64,000 bases of DNA from Gymnopus androsaceus JB14 (lineage: Eukaryota > Basidiomycota > Agaricomycetes > Agaricales > Omphalotaceae): contig ML769578.1 in NCBI GenBank assembly GCA_009733575.1, positions 1 through 64,000 on the forward strand, read 5' to 3'. A model generated the notes under the pieces. The model was given only the letters and a program-made list of their open reading frames with translations, had not been told where the DNA came from and did not search any database. Positions within the stretch are counted from its first letter, which is position 1; the number at the start of each line of letters is the position of its first letter. A program made the position numbers and the translations under genes. Below, piece after piece: positions 42,100 to 54,490 of the stretch.

Positions 42100-44998
42100 A
42101 TGACCAGTCGACAGCTCAAAATTGCGCAAAAGTCCGTCCCAAAGCCAGTTGCCGAGCTTGTAGATGAAGGTTGGAAACATCCTGCAGAGCTCATCTACAG
42201 CACAGGCCACTATTGGAGTGACAAGAAACTATTCTACTATTGTATAACCAACATCCTCAGTCTTAGCGCCTTCTCCCCGAACAACTCGGGACTCTGCTCC
42301 GTCTCAGATGGCAGAAAAACCATCGCTATTTCCGAAAAGTATCGAGTTCCGATAATCTTTGCTACGTATTGGCAGTGGGCCAAGCTGAAATCTCTGCTGG
42401 CGGCGGGAGAGGCGGAAAGGAAGAGGAGATGGGCCGAAGAGAAATATGAGGTACTACATATAGCGAGAGTATGGAAGATACTCACGGACGAAGGACCATC
42501 GATCGAGTCATGGAGCTCGAATGTCTTCAAACAAAACTGGAGATGTCACACTCTGGATCGGGTTCTGACGAGGTTCAAAACGGGATGCTTTTCGTCGGAA
42601 TCCAGTCGAGTGGAAAAGTTCTGGGATGAGTATCAGGAGACGGAGTATTCTAAAGAAGTTTTGGATTTTGGTGCGTGTATCTGTCTGCTAAAAGTAACTA
42701 GCTAATTAACAGGGCATAGATTGGCGCAACTGGCTCTCAGAGCCTCGTGATGGTATAGCTCTCAACGAGTCCCAGTTCAACTCTGGTCTCGACCCAGAGA
42801 GTCTCATGCGAGGTCTGAAGGAAAAGGACGGAGAATGGTTATGGGAGACCCCAGAGAATCCATTACCGGAACCAATCTGGACCTCTGCGTGGTCACTTAG
42901 ACCGGCGGCTGCCAACTTCTTCACCCGGAAATCCCAAGCTGCATCTAAATCCAATACCAGTACTCCTACTAATGGAAATTCTCCTTCGAAGAGGAGAAAA
43001 TCGTTGGCCTCAGCTTCGGCTTCGGCTTCTGTGCGTGCGGGATCTTCGCAGACTCCACCGAGAGCAAGAAGGGCACAGAATTTTGCTAGTGCTAGTCTAG
43101 TCAAATCCGATAGTTCTGTAGCATCTTCGTCTTCATCTCTTTCTCCCTCTCCACATCCCACTTCTTCTGCACCTCCAGGTCCAAGCAAGTTGGCACAGTC
43201 TTCATTGGCTGCGTCAAACCCTCCTGCTATACCTCCGAAGTCGGAAGAATCTGCATCGACTACGTCGACCCCCGTGCCGATAGTTACTGCAGCAGCTATT
43301 CTCATCTCCCGCAAACCCCAGCCCAAACCCTGGCCAATACCTTCCGAATCAATCACTCCCCCCACAAATAGTAGTGATCATAATATCAAATCTCCTCCGA
43401 GTCCCGATGGAGCGACGAATGCAGATAAGCAACAAGCTACTACGAATGGCAGTAGCTTGAAAACCTTGCAGGAGAACGCATCACCAGAATCCCCAGCCCC
43501 TGCTGTAGTCCCTCCTCAAAAAGCTCGAGTCAAATTTCCCAATTTCACTCGCCGCTCAGTACCCGGGCCCGGACCCGAATCGATATCCAGTGCCTTGCAG
43601 AATTCGAAGAATTATGATATAAAGACAACGACGACTAATGGCGCTGCGAATTTGAAATCGACGGAATCGTCTCCAGTAGCAATGAAGCCGATACCAGACG
43701 CCACTACGAATGGTGATAGACCCTCATCGGGACCCTCTTCCGCTCAGACTGCCTTAGCAGCTGCAGCGAAACAGATGTCGCCCGCCACTCCGAGTAATGG
43801 TGCTGGATCTGGGATTTCACAGTCGGCCTCAATAGTGAAGCAGATATCAGGCGCTACTCCGACTGTTGCTGGACCATCTTGTACTGAAACAGTGAACCAA
43901 GGATCGAGTTCCACTCGTATACCGACCCCTGCTCCCACTCCCACTCCTTCCTTGGATCGCTTTCCTCCCTCTCCCGCAGTCAGTACTACCGGTAGCGATA
44001 CTGCTTCCTCTTCTTCCATGAGCATCAGCATGCCGAAACGGAAAATCGATATGGATAGGAATGAAGGTATCGATTCGAATTTGAGTCGCAGCAGGGTACA
44101 TTCACCTATTACACCTCCACCGACATTCATTATTCCTGCGAATGCGAATGCAAATGGGATTGGGAGTGGGAGTGGGACGGTGCCTCCTCAGCAGCAGCAG
44201 GTTGTCAAACCGGTACTTCGGCTTTCTACACCCGTGCCCGCACCTGCATCAGTATCTCAGCCTTCCACTTCGACTTCGCATACTTCCGGGCCTTCTGATC
44301 TTCACCCTAGACCAGGGCCTGCTACTCCTACAAGTCCAATCTACACCAAATCGATTCCTCTATCAGATATTAACAGTAATGTACCCGCAGCTGCAGCTGC
44401 TACATCTAACACCAGCACTGGCAGTACCAGTATGGGAACCGGAACTAAACGCCCTGGATCACCACTGGAGAAACCTGGCCCATCCAAAATACCTTCTTCA
44501 TCTTTACCTCCTCGCACAATACCCGAACCATACACGCACACGGAAATACCAGGGTTGGGTAATTTCCCTTCATCATCCTCCGCATCCGCATCCCCGGAGT
44601 ATTGCTCGATGGCGCTTCCGAATCTAAACGTAAATAATCAGAACTACGCCGCATCGACTTCAGGGCTGCCTACGCCGTTCACCGCGGGCGCGAGTACGAG
44701 TTCTTTCGCTCTTAGCCAAGCCCACGGTCATCCCGGAAACAGTTCGAGTGGCTCTACTCCGAGTCCTGCTCCATCTAGATCTCAAAGTCAAAGCCAGAAG
44801 ATACACCGTGCTCCGCCTATGCCTTTAGGCCATCTAATAGACGTGAGGAATGTTAATAACGACAGTATAGCGGCCAAAAGCGAAGAAGACGGAGACGGAG
44901 ATTCAGACTCGTTGCTATTCCTAGGAAGCGGAAGTGGTTCGAATTCTGCAGGCTCCCGTCTAACGTTCCATCCATTGGCGCATTTACTTGGGGATTGA
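42100..44998 (+). CDS. Unknown protein with an ordered N-terminus and a long Ser/Pro/Thr-rich disordered tail
   Basis: Exon 1 42100-42670, intron 42671-42719 (49 bp, GTGCGT...CATAG), exon 2 42720-44998; about 949 residues. I start at ATG 42100 (MTSRQLKIAQ) because the longer frame opens only with GTG. An alternative is ATG 42015 (MEPAGSSRGKPEIM) with a 103-bp intron to 42200. The first ~270 residues look folded (AERKRRWAEEKYEVLHIARV, DWRNWLSEPRDGIALNESQF, LKEKDGEWLWETPENPLPEP). The rest is low-complexity, with poly-Ser, poly-Ala and Pro-rich tracts and one basic patch (MPKRKIDMDR). No domain recognised; a regulatory or scaffold role would be a guess. Its 5' part is duplicated at 4506-5030. 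Confidence 0.7.
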
Positions 44999-45991
44999 TT
45001 TGGTATGTTGTAGTCTTTCTGCCAGTGCTGGTATGTGTATTAGATGAACTCTTATGTATTACTTATGATTATGTACATACCTCGAGTATATTTTTCTTGA
45101 CCAAGAACTTTGCGGGGGAGTTCCTTGAAGTCAACTGAACTGTATGTAGAGTCGATACACGAGCCTTTTTGATTTCATACGTTTCGGTGCGGTCAAAGCG
45201 ACCTATATCAGCTTGTTTTGGTGGAAAGGTTGCCCGACGTTCTTTCTGGGTAATGACTCATAGCGGCCAACATCGGATGAAAGACTACGACCGACACGTT
45301 TTATCGCATACGAAAGCTTGGTTCATGACCAAATACGCGGTTTCAGAAGCGCAGTGTCACCTTCTGCGCTAGTGGCAGTATCGACACTTCTCTTGATGAC
45401 AACAGTTCGCGTCTCTTGAGTCTCTACGGTTTTACCCGAGTATCCTGTGAAGTCAAGGACCGCAACATCTACTAGGCCAAGAGTATCGCAAATCATCAGT
45501 ACTAGAAGAAGCTTCATTCCCAAAACTGCAGCTGCGTATTCACTGCCTCTATGGCAATCTGAGTTTGGGGAAATTTGTCCGAGTCTAAGGATGCAGCGTC
45601 AATTGTTAACATGGTGTTCACGACGGATTAGATGCCTGAGCAAATGGGTATACTATTGAGTATGCGCTCGAATCAACGAACAATTAAGAATGCGTCTCGT
45701 CAACTTGAAGAAGGAAGCAGTGTAGGACCATGCGTGTTGGCCCCGTAATCTCTGAACCAACGGACCCAGGAAAGCAGACTGGGAAGCCAGTCACTAGGGA
45801 GGCAGGGAATGCTTGAGACAAGCCTAAGCGATGTGATCAATGAAGCTGAACTGAAAACTTGAAAAACTTCAGGGAGCTAAAAAAAAAAGCTCTGCGAAGG
45901 TATCGAAAGAATCACCCCGTTGCATGCGAGCGCCCATAAGAGTTGTTATGCATTGGAGACCACTGGAAACAAGGGAAAAGTAAATGTTTAT
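44999..45991. other. Intergenic, nothing recognised
   Basis: Contains GCGGTCAAAGCGACCTATAT at 45189-45208, a 20-bp string that also occurs at 52647 and 59337. Confidence 0.5.
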
Positions 45992-46544
45992 CTATGTACT
46001 CGATGATCTCCGAAACTTGAATCCCGCCGTCATCAACCTCTTGACCCTATGAAGCACATTGGCATTATACTCGAAAGGCTTTGTTGTCTGTACCAGAGCA
46101 AGAGAGCTGTATGTTGGATGCTCAGAGCCATTCGAGGTAGATGAAGCATCCATTTGGAGCTCACTGCTAGTGGATGCTTCCGGTTTGAACCGTGATTCAA
46201 TAATAATACCAACTAGAAGAGCCTGATCAATATCAGTCTCAGGATCATACAGATGAAGCCGTTCCAATTTCGGAAGAAGCCCTCCTCCATCTCCGGTAGT
46301 TGACTTCCCTCGCCAATGAAGTGCCTGCAGCATCCCTTCACTGATCCTGTATAACCCAAGTATTCTGACTTGTGGAAGTGCAGCAAATATGTTCAGACTG
46401 GTGGCATGAAAAATCCTAATGTCTTTGAGGAGCAAGGTCTACAGTGGTGGAGAAGACCGTTCAAGGAAACGGAGAATTGAGTCATCAGCTGATATCAGCT
46501 GAGACTGCTCCTACGGATACACAAAATTCTTCCACACCAGCAAA

Positions 46545-46607
46545 AAGAGCTGCACAGAACTGGACAGAAGGGGACCTTGCTATGGGATCTCACAGGTTTT
46601 GCTGATG
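46545..46607. mobile_element. Right-end fragment of a CATCAG element of the 3277 type
   Basis: GCTGCACAGAACTGGACAG and CCTTGCTATGG resemble the right subterminal part of 3277-3975, and it ends AGGTTTTGCTGATG. The left part is missing. Confidence 0.6.
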
Positions 46608-46822
46608 CAGCGCAGGTAGCAAGAGACAGTCAAGGAACTGAGTGATATCCTGCACCACTTTATGCCCTGACCAAAGATGTAAATCACACAGACGGCTATG
46701 TGACAGAACAGAATTTGAGGAGAAAGTAGTAGATGTGTCGAAATAGCAGTAAATCGTAGCAAACTGCGAACTTTTTGCCTGCCATAGAGTGGCAAGATTT
46801 TCTCCATTGGGGAAAGCAGAAG

Positions 46823-47583
46823 CATCAGCAAAACCTGGGTGGTCTCCAGAGATCTCCAGAGCACCTGTAGCTTCTGGAGCAGCTGGAGCAAGGTTACCTA
46901 TTCCAGAGACCAATATAAACCTCTGGAGACCTCCAGAGGGCTATTCAATCAAGTTTCCATGTCACATAACCATGCATTAATAATAGAAATTTTATATTCA
47001 TCATTTTTATGTACTGTGACAATATTTAGGTGCACTGCAGCAGTTATTATTATGTAGTAGTAATAAGTGGCAAGTACTGGACAAGTCTTCTGTTTTTCCC
47101 CTCCCAATGTTTCCATAGTGCTCTTCTCAATTTCTGCCTCCATTGCCCAAACCCTTCTGCATTTCTGGAAATCACCTCTAAAAAGCAATGTTATGTGAAA
47201 GTGAAACTTACAGTGAAAGGATGGAATGTTGCAACAGTGGGAGAAGGGGAAAAAAATACAAGTTCATCTTCAGCAAAAGTTGAAAGTCCATGCATTTTAT
47301 ATCACTTCCTGATAGTTTACAGCATTGTTGATGACACAAAGAGTTGCTGATGGCAACCATCATTATGTTGAGGGCACTTGAGGCCATCATTTTTGGTGCT
47401 ACTCTGGCTGACAGCCAGACTAAGTAGCTCCAAAAAGGAAAGTCCAATCATTCTCAAAGTACCATCAATTGGCAACTACAGCTTTGTCTCCAGAGTCTCC
47501 AGAGTTCTCCAGAGCTCTCTGGAGACTTATTCAATTCTCTGGATGCTCCAGCAGCTCCAGCAAAAATACAGGTTTTGCTGATG
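46823..47583. mobile_element. CATCAG-ended element with CTCCAGAG motif arrays (761 bp), AAG target duplication
   Basis: CATCAGCAAAACCTGGGTGG at the left; TACAGGTTTTGCTGATG at the right. AAG immediately outside both ends. Subterminal regions are arrays of CTCCAGAG and GCTCCAG. The interior ~450 bp is non-coding. Confidence 0.8.
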
Positions 47584-48244
47584 AAGTATCATTGGCCGCC
47601 AACCGGGAATGCGAGATGGAAAATTCTGTTACCTGTCCCCAAGGTAGCAACATGAAGACCATTTGGGGTATATCGTCTGCAAAGAACCAATGCAAGCAAG
47701 GGCAGAACTTGAATGCATCCAATTGAAGGGATTTCCATTAAATTTGCCTCCACTCAGATACCGGTTCACTTGTGAAAATGCCCAAGAATTCCAGAGCAGG
47801 TAGGGTCCCATGTATGTGTGAAGCAAATCATGTCACTAAATTTTCTGGTGAGGCGTAAGTGAAAAACTTCCGCCATTGGGAAGAGTAGTAATGCTATAAG
47901 CGGCAAGAAGGTGCAAGGAGTGCTACCGTTAATGATGTACCACAAGAGCATTGAAGTTGGAGGGACATTAAAGACAATAGTCCTAGACCTTTGGCTCTCC
48001 TGCTCTTTCAAAGATCAAGAGTCAGCATGGACCAAAGACTGGGGCATTCTAGGGTGGTCAATCTCCAGCTATGTGTACCTGACTAAGAAGCCGAGGTGCC
48101 TTCTTAGTATCAAGTGAAGAGTTAAATGGAGCTAGGAGTTGCAAGCATTTAGCCAGAATAGGGCCAATAGGCCATTTTTCCATTATTGAAAATGGCAGGC
48201 AAAGCTGATCCTCTTTGATGCAGTGTCGAAAAATGTGCTGGAGG

Positions 48245-48748
48245 CAAGGGGGCTCAAGAAAAAAAATTAGTGACCGCAGGTTGAAATTTTTTCTTTCGGA
48301 CATTTGGAGGGGACTACTATACTATGTAAGCATTCCCACGCCTATATATGGTATATCTAGATGAGATCGTAGTTAAATACATACTACTTTTAGTACTACC
48401 AGGTACTACTACTGTCGAAACACTCACACAAGGATTATTTTATGTATTTTATATGTACCATTACCATTTCAATAAAAATTTAATTGAACCTTAAAGATGC
48501 GGTAGACAACAGGATGGTTGGCGCCACTGCCGGAACTTGGAGCTACTTGGAGGGATGCACTACCAACACTGTCAGCAGCTTCAAGACAAGGTACTAATGC
48601 TTCTGCAAAGCTCTTGGAGTAATTTTTAAGCTCATGAAATGCAATTCTGAGGCTAAATAGGGGGGGTGGAATTTTTTTTTTTTTCGGCCTGGCGACTGGA
48701 CTAACTAACCTACCCCCGGTCGGGCGCTTAATTTCTTGAGCCCCCTTG
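48245..48748. mobile_element. 504-bp hAT-like element inserted in the F-box motif
   Basis: Ends CAAGGGGGCTCAAGAAA are inverted copies. GCTGGAGG at 48237-48244 is repeated at 48749-48756, an 8-bp duplication. The insertion point lies between codons for DVLQ and HIFRH of the F-box gene. Confidence 0.9.
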
Positions 48749-49049
48749 GCTGGAGGACGTCAAAAGGAAGACTCTGAATCAGGTGCAGCACAGTCTTGTC
48801 AATGTGAAGCCTGAGCGTGTTCCTTTTTTCCAAAAGTCTTGCAATGCCGGCCTGCATGGTTTCAATCTGAAAATTGATCTTGCATTCTATGCTCTGCACC
48901 TCATTTGGCAAGTTTCGGAGATGAAAAGTTTCCTGAAAAGGAATAGGATTGTTGAACTGTAGGAACAAAAGGACTGCTCTAGGAAGTGGCTGAATTTCCT
49001 GCACACCACTTGGCACCTCAGATTGCAACCTACAGCTTGGACAAGACAT

Positions 49050-50902
49050 TCTGGGAGGCAAAAGTGAGGAAAATGCTGATGAAATTAATATATTCCCCTG
49101 TTACAGCAAGAGAGGTCTTTTATGTTAGAATAAAGTCTGAAACGGTGACTTCACTCTGGTCTAATAGCAGTAAGCCCTTAGCAAATGCGCGGGGAATAAA
49201 TTCAGAAGTGCCGTACAATATATACCTAATCTAGCAATAAGTTAAATTATCTAGGTACTGATAAGAAGATAGTGTAAAATAACAAGCGGCACATCAAGCA
49301 CATACACTAAATAAAAACGGAACGAGATAGAGTGTACAGCTCAATTGCCCGATACAGCTCTATCTCCAACATTTTCTAGTAGTATTGCGAGAGAATTGAA
49401 AGCTGAATGATCAGGCACATTAGTCTGAATCATGATGAATGAATACAGCTCACTTGTTATGCTTAGAGTCGTATTTAGAGGTTTTCTAGTGCCCACTGTG
49501 TTCTAAACAAAAGTTAGAGCAAGAGACCCTGAAATTAATGACCTAGAATGATGGTGTATTGTACAGCTCCAAAATGTGCAATCCTCTATATACACACATC
49601 CGTATGGATCGTCGGTGTATAATGAGTCTGCCTAGGGGAGACTATCCCCAACCTATAATGTGCTGGGAAATCCAAAAATGGGTGCAAGCTGTGACCGGTC
49701 ACTGTGGTTGGTAAATGTGAGTTTTCAAGAAGAAACTCAAGAGTTAAAGCTCCAAGTGCCTCAGTCAAATCTGAGTCAAGGAAACAATGATTACTTTTAT
49801 TCACTCTCACATAAATTCATGATAGTAAGTAAGTAACTGTGTTTAAAGGTTTTTTTAGTGCTAGTTTGTAATATCCCTTGGACTTCAGTAGCTAGTAGAA
49901 GTTGTATATCTGAATGAAAAAGGTCAATCAAGTTCTTGCCGGTATCCTTGCCGTAACAACAGTAATCCTCGAAAATCCAAAATGAAGCATGCAGGGATTC
50001 GGCTCACAAACTAAGTATCTTATATTTTTCTATGTGTGATGTAGACTTTTTGTTAAAATTTAGAGTCCATTTCTTTAGATGCCCAGAAACTTATTCCAAT
50101 TTAAGTATCACCGCATACAGGCTCTTAAGCGCTCATAAACGCCAATCGGATAAGAGATAAGATATACCTGCTTATTATGGTATCCCCTTCTTTTATTTTA
50201 TTTTATTTAATTTACTCCGTACCCGTATCGAGCCAGATTTCAAGATGGTTCTAGGATCTTATACGGGCCCAGGACCCGAAAAGCGACAATGTTTGTGGCG
50301 TAGATAGGCTACTATGGCATTTCTGAGCTCTCCAGATTTCACTCTTGGGACCTGATGTAACTTACTATGTACCGGAACTCTATGGTGGTGTTTTTTCTTC
50401 CGGCTATCGCAGAAAACTAATTGACTTCCTTGAATAGCGAGTATGAATCAGAAGCAGTACTGATATCTTTCTACGACCAATCTCCTGTGCATGACCGGTC
50501 TATACGAAGAAAATGACTTAGTCTAAGTCAGAGGACTCTATCATCCAGAGACATTGTCAAGTACTCATGCAAATCAGTCGGGCACAGATCTTACTATAGC
50601 TATATAGCTACTCAGGAATTCAAATGTCCGTTTCTTCAGGGTTTACCCACACAAATATAACCATGATATACCTGCCACAATTCCGGCCGCGTTGTTTGCT
50701 CGACCAAGCCTCCCGGAGGTCTTTCACAATCAATTCGTGGTCTAAACACATGCGCGCAACTCAGAACTGTGATCGGGGTCTCAAAAACACTATGACTCGA
50801 GCGCAAATTTCCTGAACCCATATACTTATCCACCAGATATAAAACACTCCCGTCGTGTATTTCCCCCAAAAACCGAGCTTCTATCACAATCAAAAAAAAA
50901 CT
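49050..50902. other. Intergenic, includes the left end of the tandem duplication
   Basis: 49365-49510 matches 53463-53650 and 50235-50902 matches 56926-57601. A TATA-like ATATAAAAC lies near 50838, about 65 bp before the arrestin-like start. Confidence 0.6.
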
Positions 50903-52868
50903 ATGGCTCTACCACCTTCATACTCGCTTGATTTCCAAATCCCAGACTACTCGGCTGAGCCTGGGCTAGACGAGGAACGGCTCGAGTATCACGAAGCTCG
51001 TTGGCAAGAATACGATGCACGTCCGACGGGCGTCTTCATACACGAGAAAAATGGGATCATCGTCATCTTGAATAATCAACAAGAAAAGACGACTCTTCCT
51101 ACCTTTGGCCGAAGGTCCAAGGTTGAAGGTACCTTGGTGATCGACACACCCGAGTCCGTGTCAGAAGCTACCCTAAAGGTACTTGAGCCTGCTTTCGAGC
51201 GTGCTTAGACTTATCCTGCTCATAGCTCACAGGCGTAATAGAAACCGTCGCCCCCACCGCAGGAGGGGCACAAGTAAAGGTCCTTGACCAAGCACATACC
51301 ATTTTCAAGTCTGACGACAGTGGGGTGTCCCAATCGCATTGCGAGAGTTCCTTACAGTTCTCATGCTCATTACCAATTACCTTTGAACACAACCGACAAG
51401 AATATCTTCTTCCGCCTTCATACTATACGTTACTTGGAGGACAGGGTCAAACCCACTATGCAAAGTGCACCTACACATTTACTGCCATAATTACCAGAAC
51501 AAGGTCTCGTCGTACAGCTTTCCTGGGTAAAAATAAAAAGTAAGAATCTTATTCTTTAGTCGAGCTTCCTATTGACTTGTTCGTCTTTGCTCTCTTCAAG
51601 AAACAACACGTTTGTTTTCGAATACTTACCCCGTCTTCGTCCCCCGCGGCCTATGACAAATCGGTCCTTGCTCACAGCGATCAAAACTCACCCTGAAGAA
51701 TGGCGCCAGTTTTCATGCCAATTAACGCCTCAGTCTGAAAAATATTTGGAGCCACTAACTTGCCAAGTGCGTCGAATGTCCTTCTCATATCATAGTAATG
51801 GCTAATAAAACCGCCCAGTTTTTTATACCCTCCGTCGGCGTGTTCGGTGTCATGGACTCCATCCCATTTCACGTCCAAATCGCTGGATCGCATCTGTCTC
51901 TTTCAAAGCTACAACCAGCTTCAAGCGACAGTGAGAGCCTCTCCTCCGATTTACATACATAAAGCTAAGCGAAAAGTCAGATCCCCCAATTCGAGTTTCT
52001 CTCATAAGGCAGGTCGTAATCAGCAACAACGGACGGAAGAGCGCGGTACATCTTCATCTAGGAGATGCAAAATTTTATCCCTTGCCGTCTGGTGAAGGGC
52101 CAATATCACTCGCAGGTCCTAGTACTACTAGCAGCCAGAGACAGGAAACCAACTTGAACTGGGAAGGAGAAATTTGTTGCGAGCTGGAAGAGAAGCTTAC
52201 GCCAGGATTCAATGCTGGCGTTGTCACTATCGCGGTACGTCTTGTAGATCCGCCTAATTTTGCACCTCCTTATCGCCTTTCAATAGGATTTTGTCATCAT
52301 GGAGCTATCGAAATGGCAGACGAAGCTGTTTGAACCATTCAAACACGAGCATCCTGTTCGATTAGTATCAGATTCTTGAACCGATTTTTCACGATAATAA
52401 CTTTGCGTCCTTTATGAACGTGTTTCCGCATCTTCAAAGATCCGAATTATTAGCGAACGGAAATTTGTTTAGTCGAAGAACGTTACAAGAGTATACTTAC
52501 GCGCTATTGTACTTCAATACAATATCCACACTTCTTAAACACCGAGTTTGGATGCTCGAGAGTCAGGAATCATAACAAAAATCATAAAAAAGGCTAATAT
52601 TGAGCATAAATTAATTCAATAACAATCAATGGCGAGAAAAAGCGAAGCGGTCAAAGCGACCTATATTAATTCTATTTAGGTCAAGTCCTAGCGCCTAAAA
52701 ATCAAGTTCGGCGAATTAATTCCATTGGTTCAAGAGATCTAAGTACTGGTAAGGGCAGTCACGGACTGAGACAAATCGTGCATTAAGTAGATGATACAAT
52801 GAGGGCGATGCAAAAAGGGCGAATGTGGCGGACGACTAGAGATATGACCAAAAGGAACCGACAAGAGT
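49365..52868 (+). repeat. Copy A of a tandem segmental duplication
   Basis: Two blocks, 49365-49510 and 50235-52868, are repeated in the same order at 53463-53650 and 56926-59569. The second block is about 95-97% identical by eye, including introns. The right edge is sharp: both copies share GGAACCGACAAGAGT, then diverge. Confidence 0.85.
50903..52379 (+). CDS. Arrestin-fold-like protein, copy A
   Basis: Six exons: 50903-51178, 51226-51539, 51601-51766, 51819-51930, 51981-52234 and 52287-52379. All introns are 47-61 bp with consistent phases. The start MALPPSYSLDFQIPDYSAEP is followed by PTFGRRSKVEGTLVIDTPES, LTGVIETVAPTAGG, QFSCSLPITFEHNRQEYLLP, YAKCTYTFTAIITRTRSRR, FFIPSVGVFGVMDSIPFHVQ, ETNLNWEGEICCELEE and VVTIADFVIMELSKW. 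The series of beta-strand blocks matches Agaricomycete proteins annotated as arrestin-like. Such proteins often act as ubiquitin-ligase adaptors, but no PY motif is evident. The stop TGA (52377) replaces the TGG of copy B, removing six residues. Confidence 0.65.
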
Positions 52869-53462
52869 GAGAAGCGAGTATATACGAAAAACGAAACGAA
52901 ACTTCCGCCTTATCTATATAGATAACAATATCTTATAGATAATACACCGAAGTTTCGTTTTTGAGGGGCGGGCCCGGAACAGACTACAGCACCTAAGCTC
53001 TTCGTGACTGTCACTTCTAGCCAACTTCTAGCTGTTGGCCTATTGAAATGAAATAAGCGCTGACATGTACGCTTTCATCCTCACTGCTGAGCTTATTCTT
53101 CAAGTGATTGCAGTATGATACTTACTTACAAGCTAGTGTATGATTAAACTACAAGTAACTGTAACTATATGGGAAGATTGTAGCATGTAGCAGCCTACAG
53201 GCTCTAATTAAATTTGGATTAATTTCAAATTTTTGAATAGTAATGCAAAAATTGCTCGTATGCAGCAGCAGCTAGACTACACAGGCTGTGGCAGTGTCAG
53301 TTGGATGAAATATTTTTCTTTTTCTTTATTCATTTGTTCGTCACATCAACTTATTCCTAACCAGGGGATCCGGGGAGTTGAAGGAAGCCCACGGAGGTCT
53401 GGGACGGCACCTACTGTTATCACCAGTGATAAAGATATTATCAGACTGAAGTTGGACGGAGG
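52869..53462. other. Spacer between duplication copies
   Basis: Contains a short inverted repeat around 52898-52957 (CGAAACTTC ... GAAGTTTCG with TATCTATATAGATA between). No gene seen. Confidence 0.5.
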
Positions 53463-54059
53463 TCTTTTCTAGTAGTAGTGCGAGAGAATCGAAAGTTGAA
53501 TGATCAGACATATGAGTTCTGCGGTCTAAATCCTGATGAATGGACACAGCTCACTTGTTATGCTTAGAGTGAGTCGTATTTAGAGAATTTCGTATGGATT
53601 GACTCCGATTAAGAGCTTTTCTAGTGCCTGCGTTCTAAACAAATGATAACAGGATGACTTAACAGGATGACTCTGCATGCTAACGGGCAAGAAGATATTG
53701 AATTCGATCGATCGATATCTGAGATCGTAGATGTAGACGCGTTCTATGAAGTTCAGGTGAAAGTTTGAAACTGTTCTTGAACTGTTCTAAAAAAAATCAG
53801 AAGCGCCTCAGAAGTGCCCACTGATGTTTATGATATGGGTCATTCAACTTTATTAGAGGCAACTTGAACAATGCTGAACCTTCTGTTTACTCGTCCATTG
53901 GCTCTCTCTCTGACGTGAGTTATTTGGCTGCTTGCCTTCAATCTTCCACTTCAAGCCTTATCCGGTCATTATAAAACTTGCAAACACTCAAATGAGGCGG
54001 GCACGTTTGACACCACGCCTCTATCCTTAATCAAAGATCCACTATGTCCTTTGAACCAG

Positions 54060-54490
54060 TGGAGTAGACTATTACTGGATTGTCATGGAGTACATTGATG
54101 GAGAATGTCTACAAACAATCTGGCAGGCAATGACTCCTGATGGAAACGTCTCCACACTGTCTTCACGCTACATTGTATCTTCAGAAGCTGCGCGTCTTAC
54201 CAGCTCCCTGGGCCCTTGGATGGTGCAGAAGAACCCTTACTCTGTGATGGTATAAACAGGGTCCTTTCTCAACCTACGATAGCCTAGCCGAGTGGCACAA
54301 CAAGCAGCATTGTCGTGCACAGACTTGCCATGACTCTGTCAATTTCCAGTACCCAAATTCGATGTATCCTCTCCGCTGGTACTTTGCCACGGCGATCTTC
54401 ACCTTCGTCGACAGGGATAACCGATTATGTCTCATCAATTGGGGTTCGCAGGTATCATGGTTTGAAGACGTCATTTGCAACATGAGCTAG
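54060..54490 (+). pseudogene. Kinase-like / aminoglycoside-phosphotransferase-fold relic
   Basis: Scattered frames give YYWIVMEYIDGECLQTIWQA, SLAEWHN, then YPLRWYFAT and DRDNRLCLINWG, in the order found in Agaricomycete phosphotransferase-family proteins. The catalytic-loop region near 54395 (family H-D-x-x-x-x-N followed by IDWG) is degraded: the Asp of IDWG is Asn here. Frameshifts and stops separate the blocks. Confidence 0.6.

Larger units (their letters stand above)
45992..49049 (-). pseudogene. F-box-like gene broken by transposon insertions
   Basis: Minus strand. The N-terminal part (ATG 49049, MSCPSCRLQSEVPSGVQ) has the coiled helix IETMQAGIARLLEKRNTLRL and the F-box start SLPFDVLQ. 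This is interrupted by a hAT-like element (48245-48748) and resumes as HIFRHCIKEDQ. Decayed frames with stops follow (QESQRSRTIVFN, VFHLRLTR). After CATCAG-type elements the leucine-rich C-terminus resumes at 46435 (IFAALPQVRILGLYRISEGM, LLPKLERLHLYDPETDIDQA) and ends at 45992. Removing the hAT element and one target duplication restores a continuous frame across the F-box. Same general family as the intact gene at 298. Confidence 0.75.

Noticed and set aside
42706..43365. 219-codon minus-strand glycine/alanine-rich frame
   Set aside because: It is antisense to the 42100-44998 gene; its composition reflects the Ser/Pro-rich codons of the sense strand.
51931..51980. Apparent frameshift shared by both arrestin-like copies
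   Set aside because: A 50-bp intron (GTGAGA...TCAG; 58634-58683 in copy B) restores the frame in both copies, so there is no lesion.
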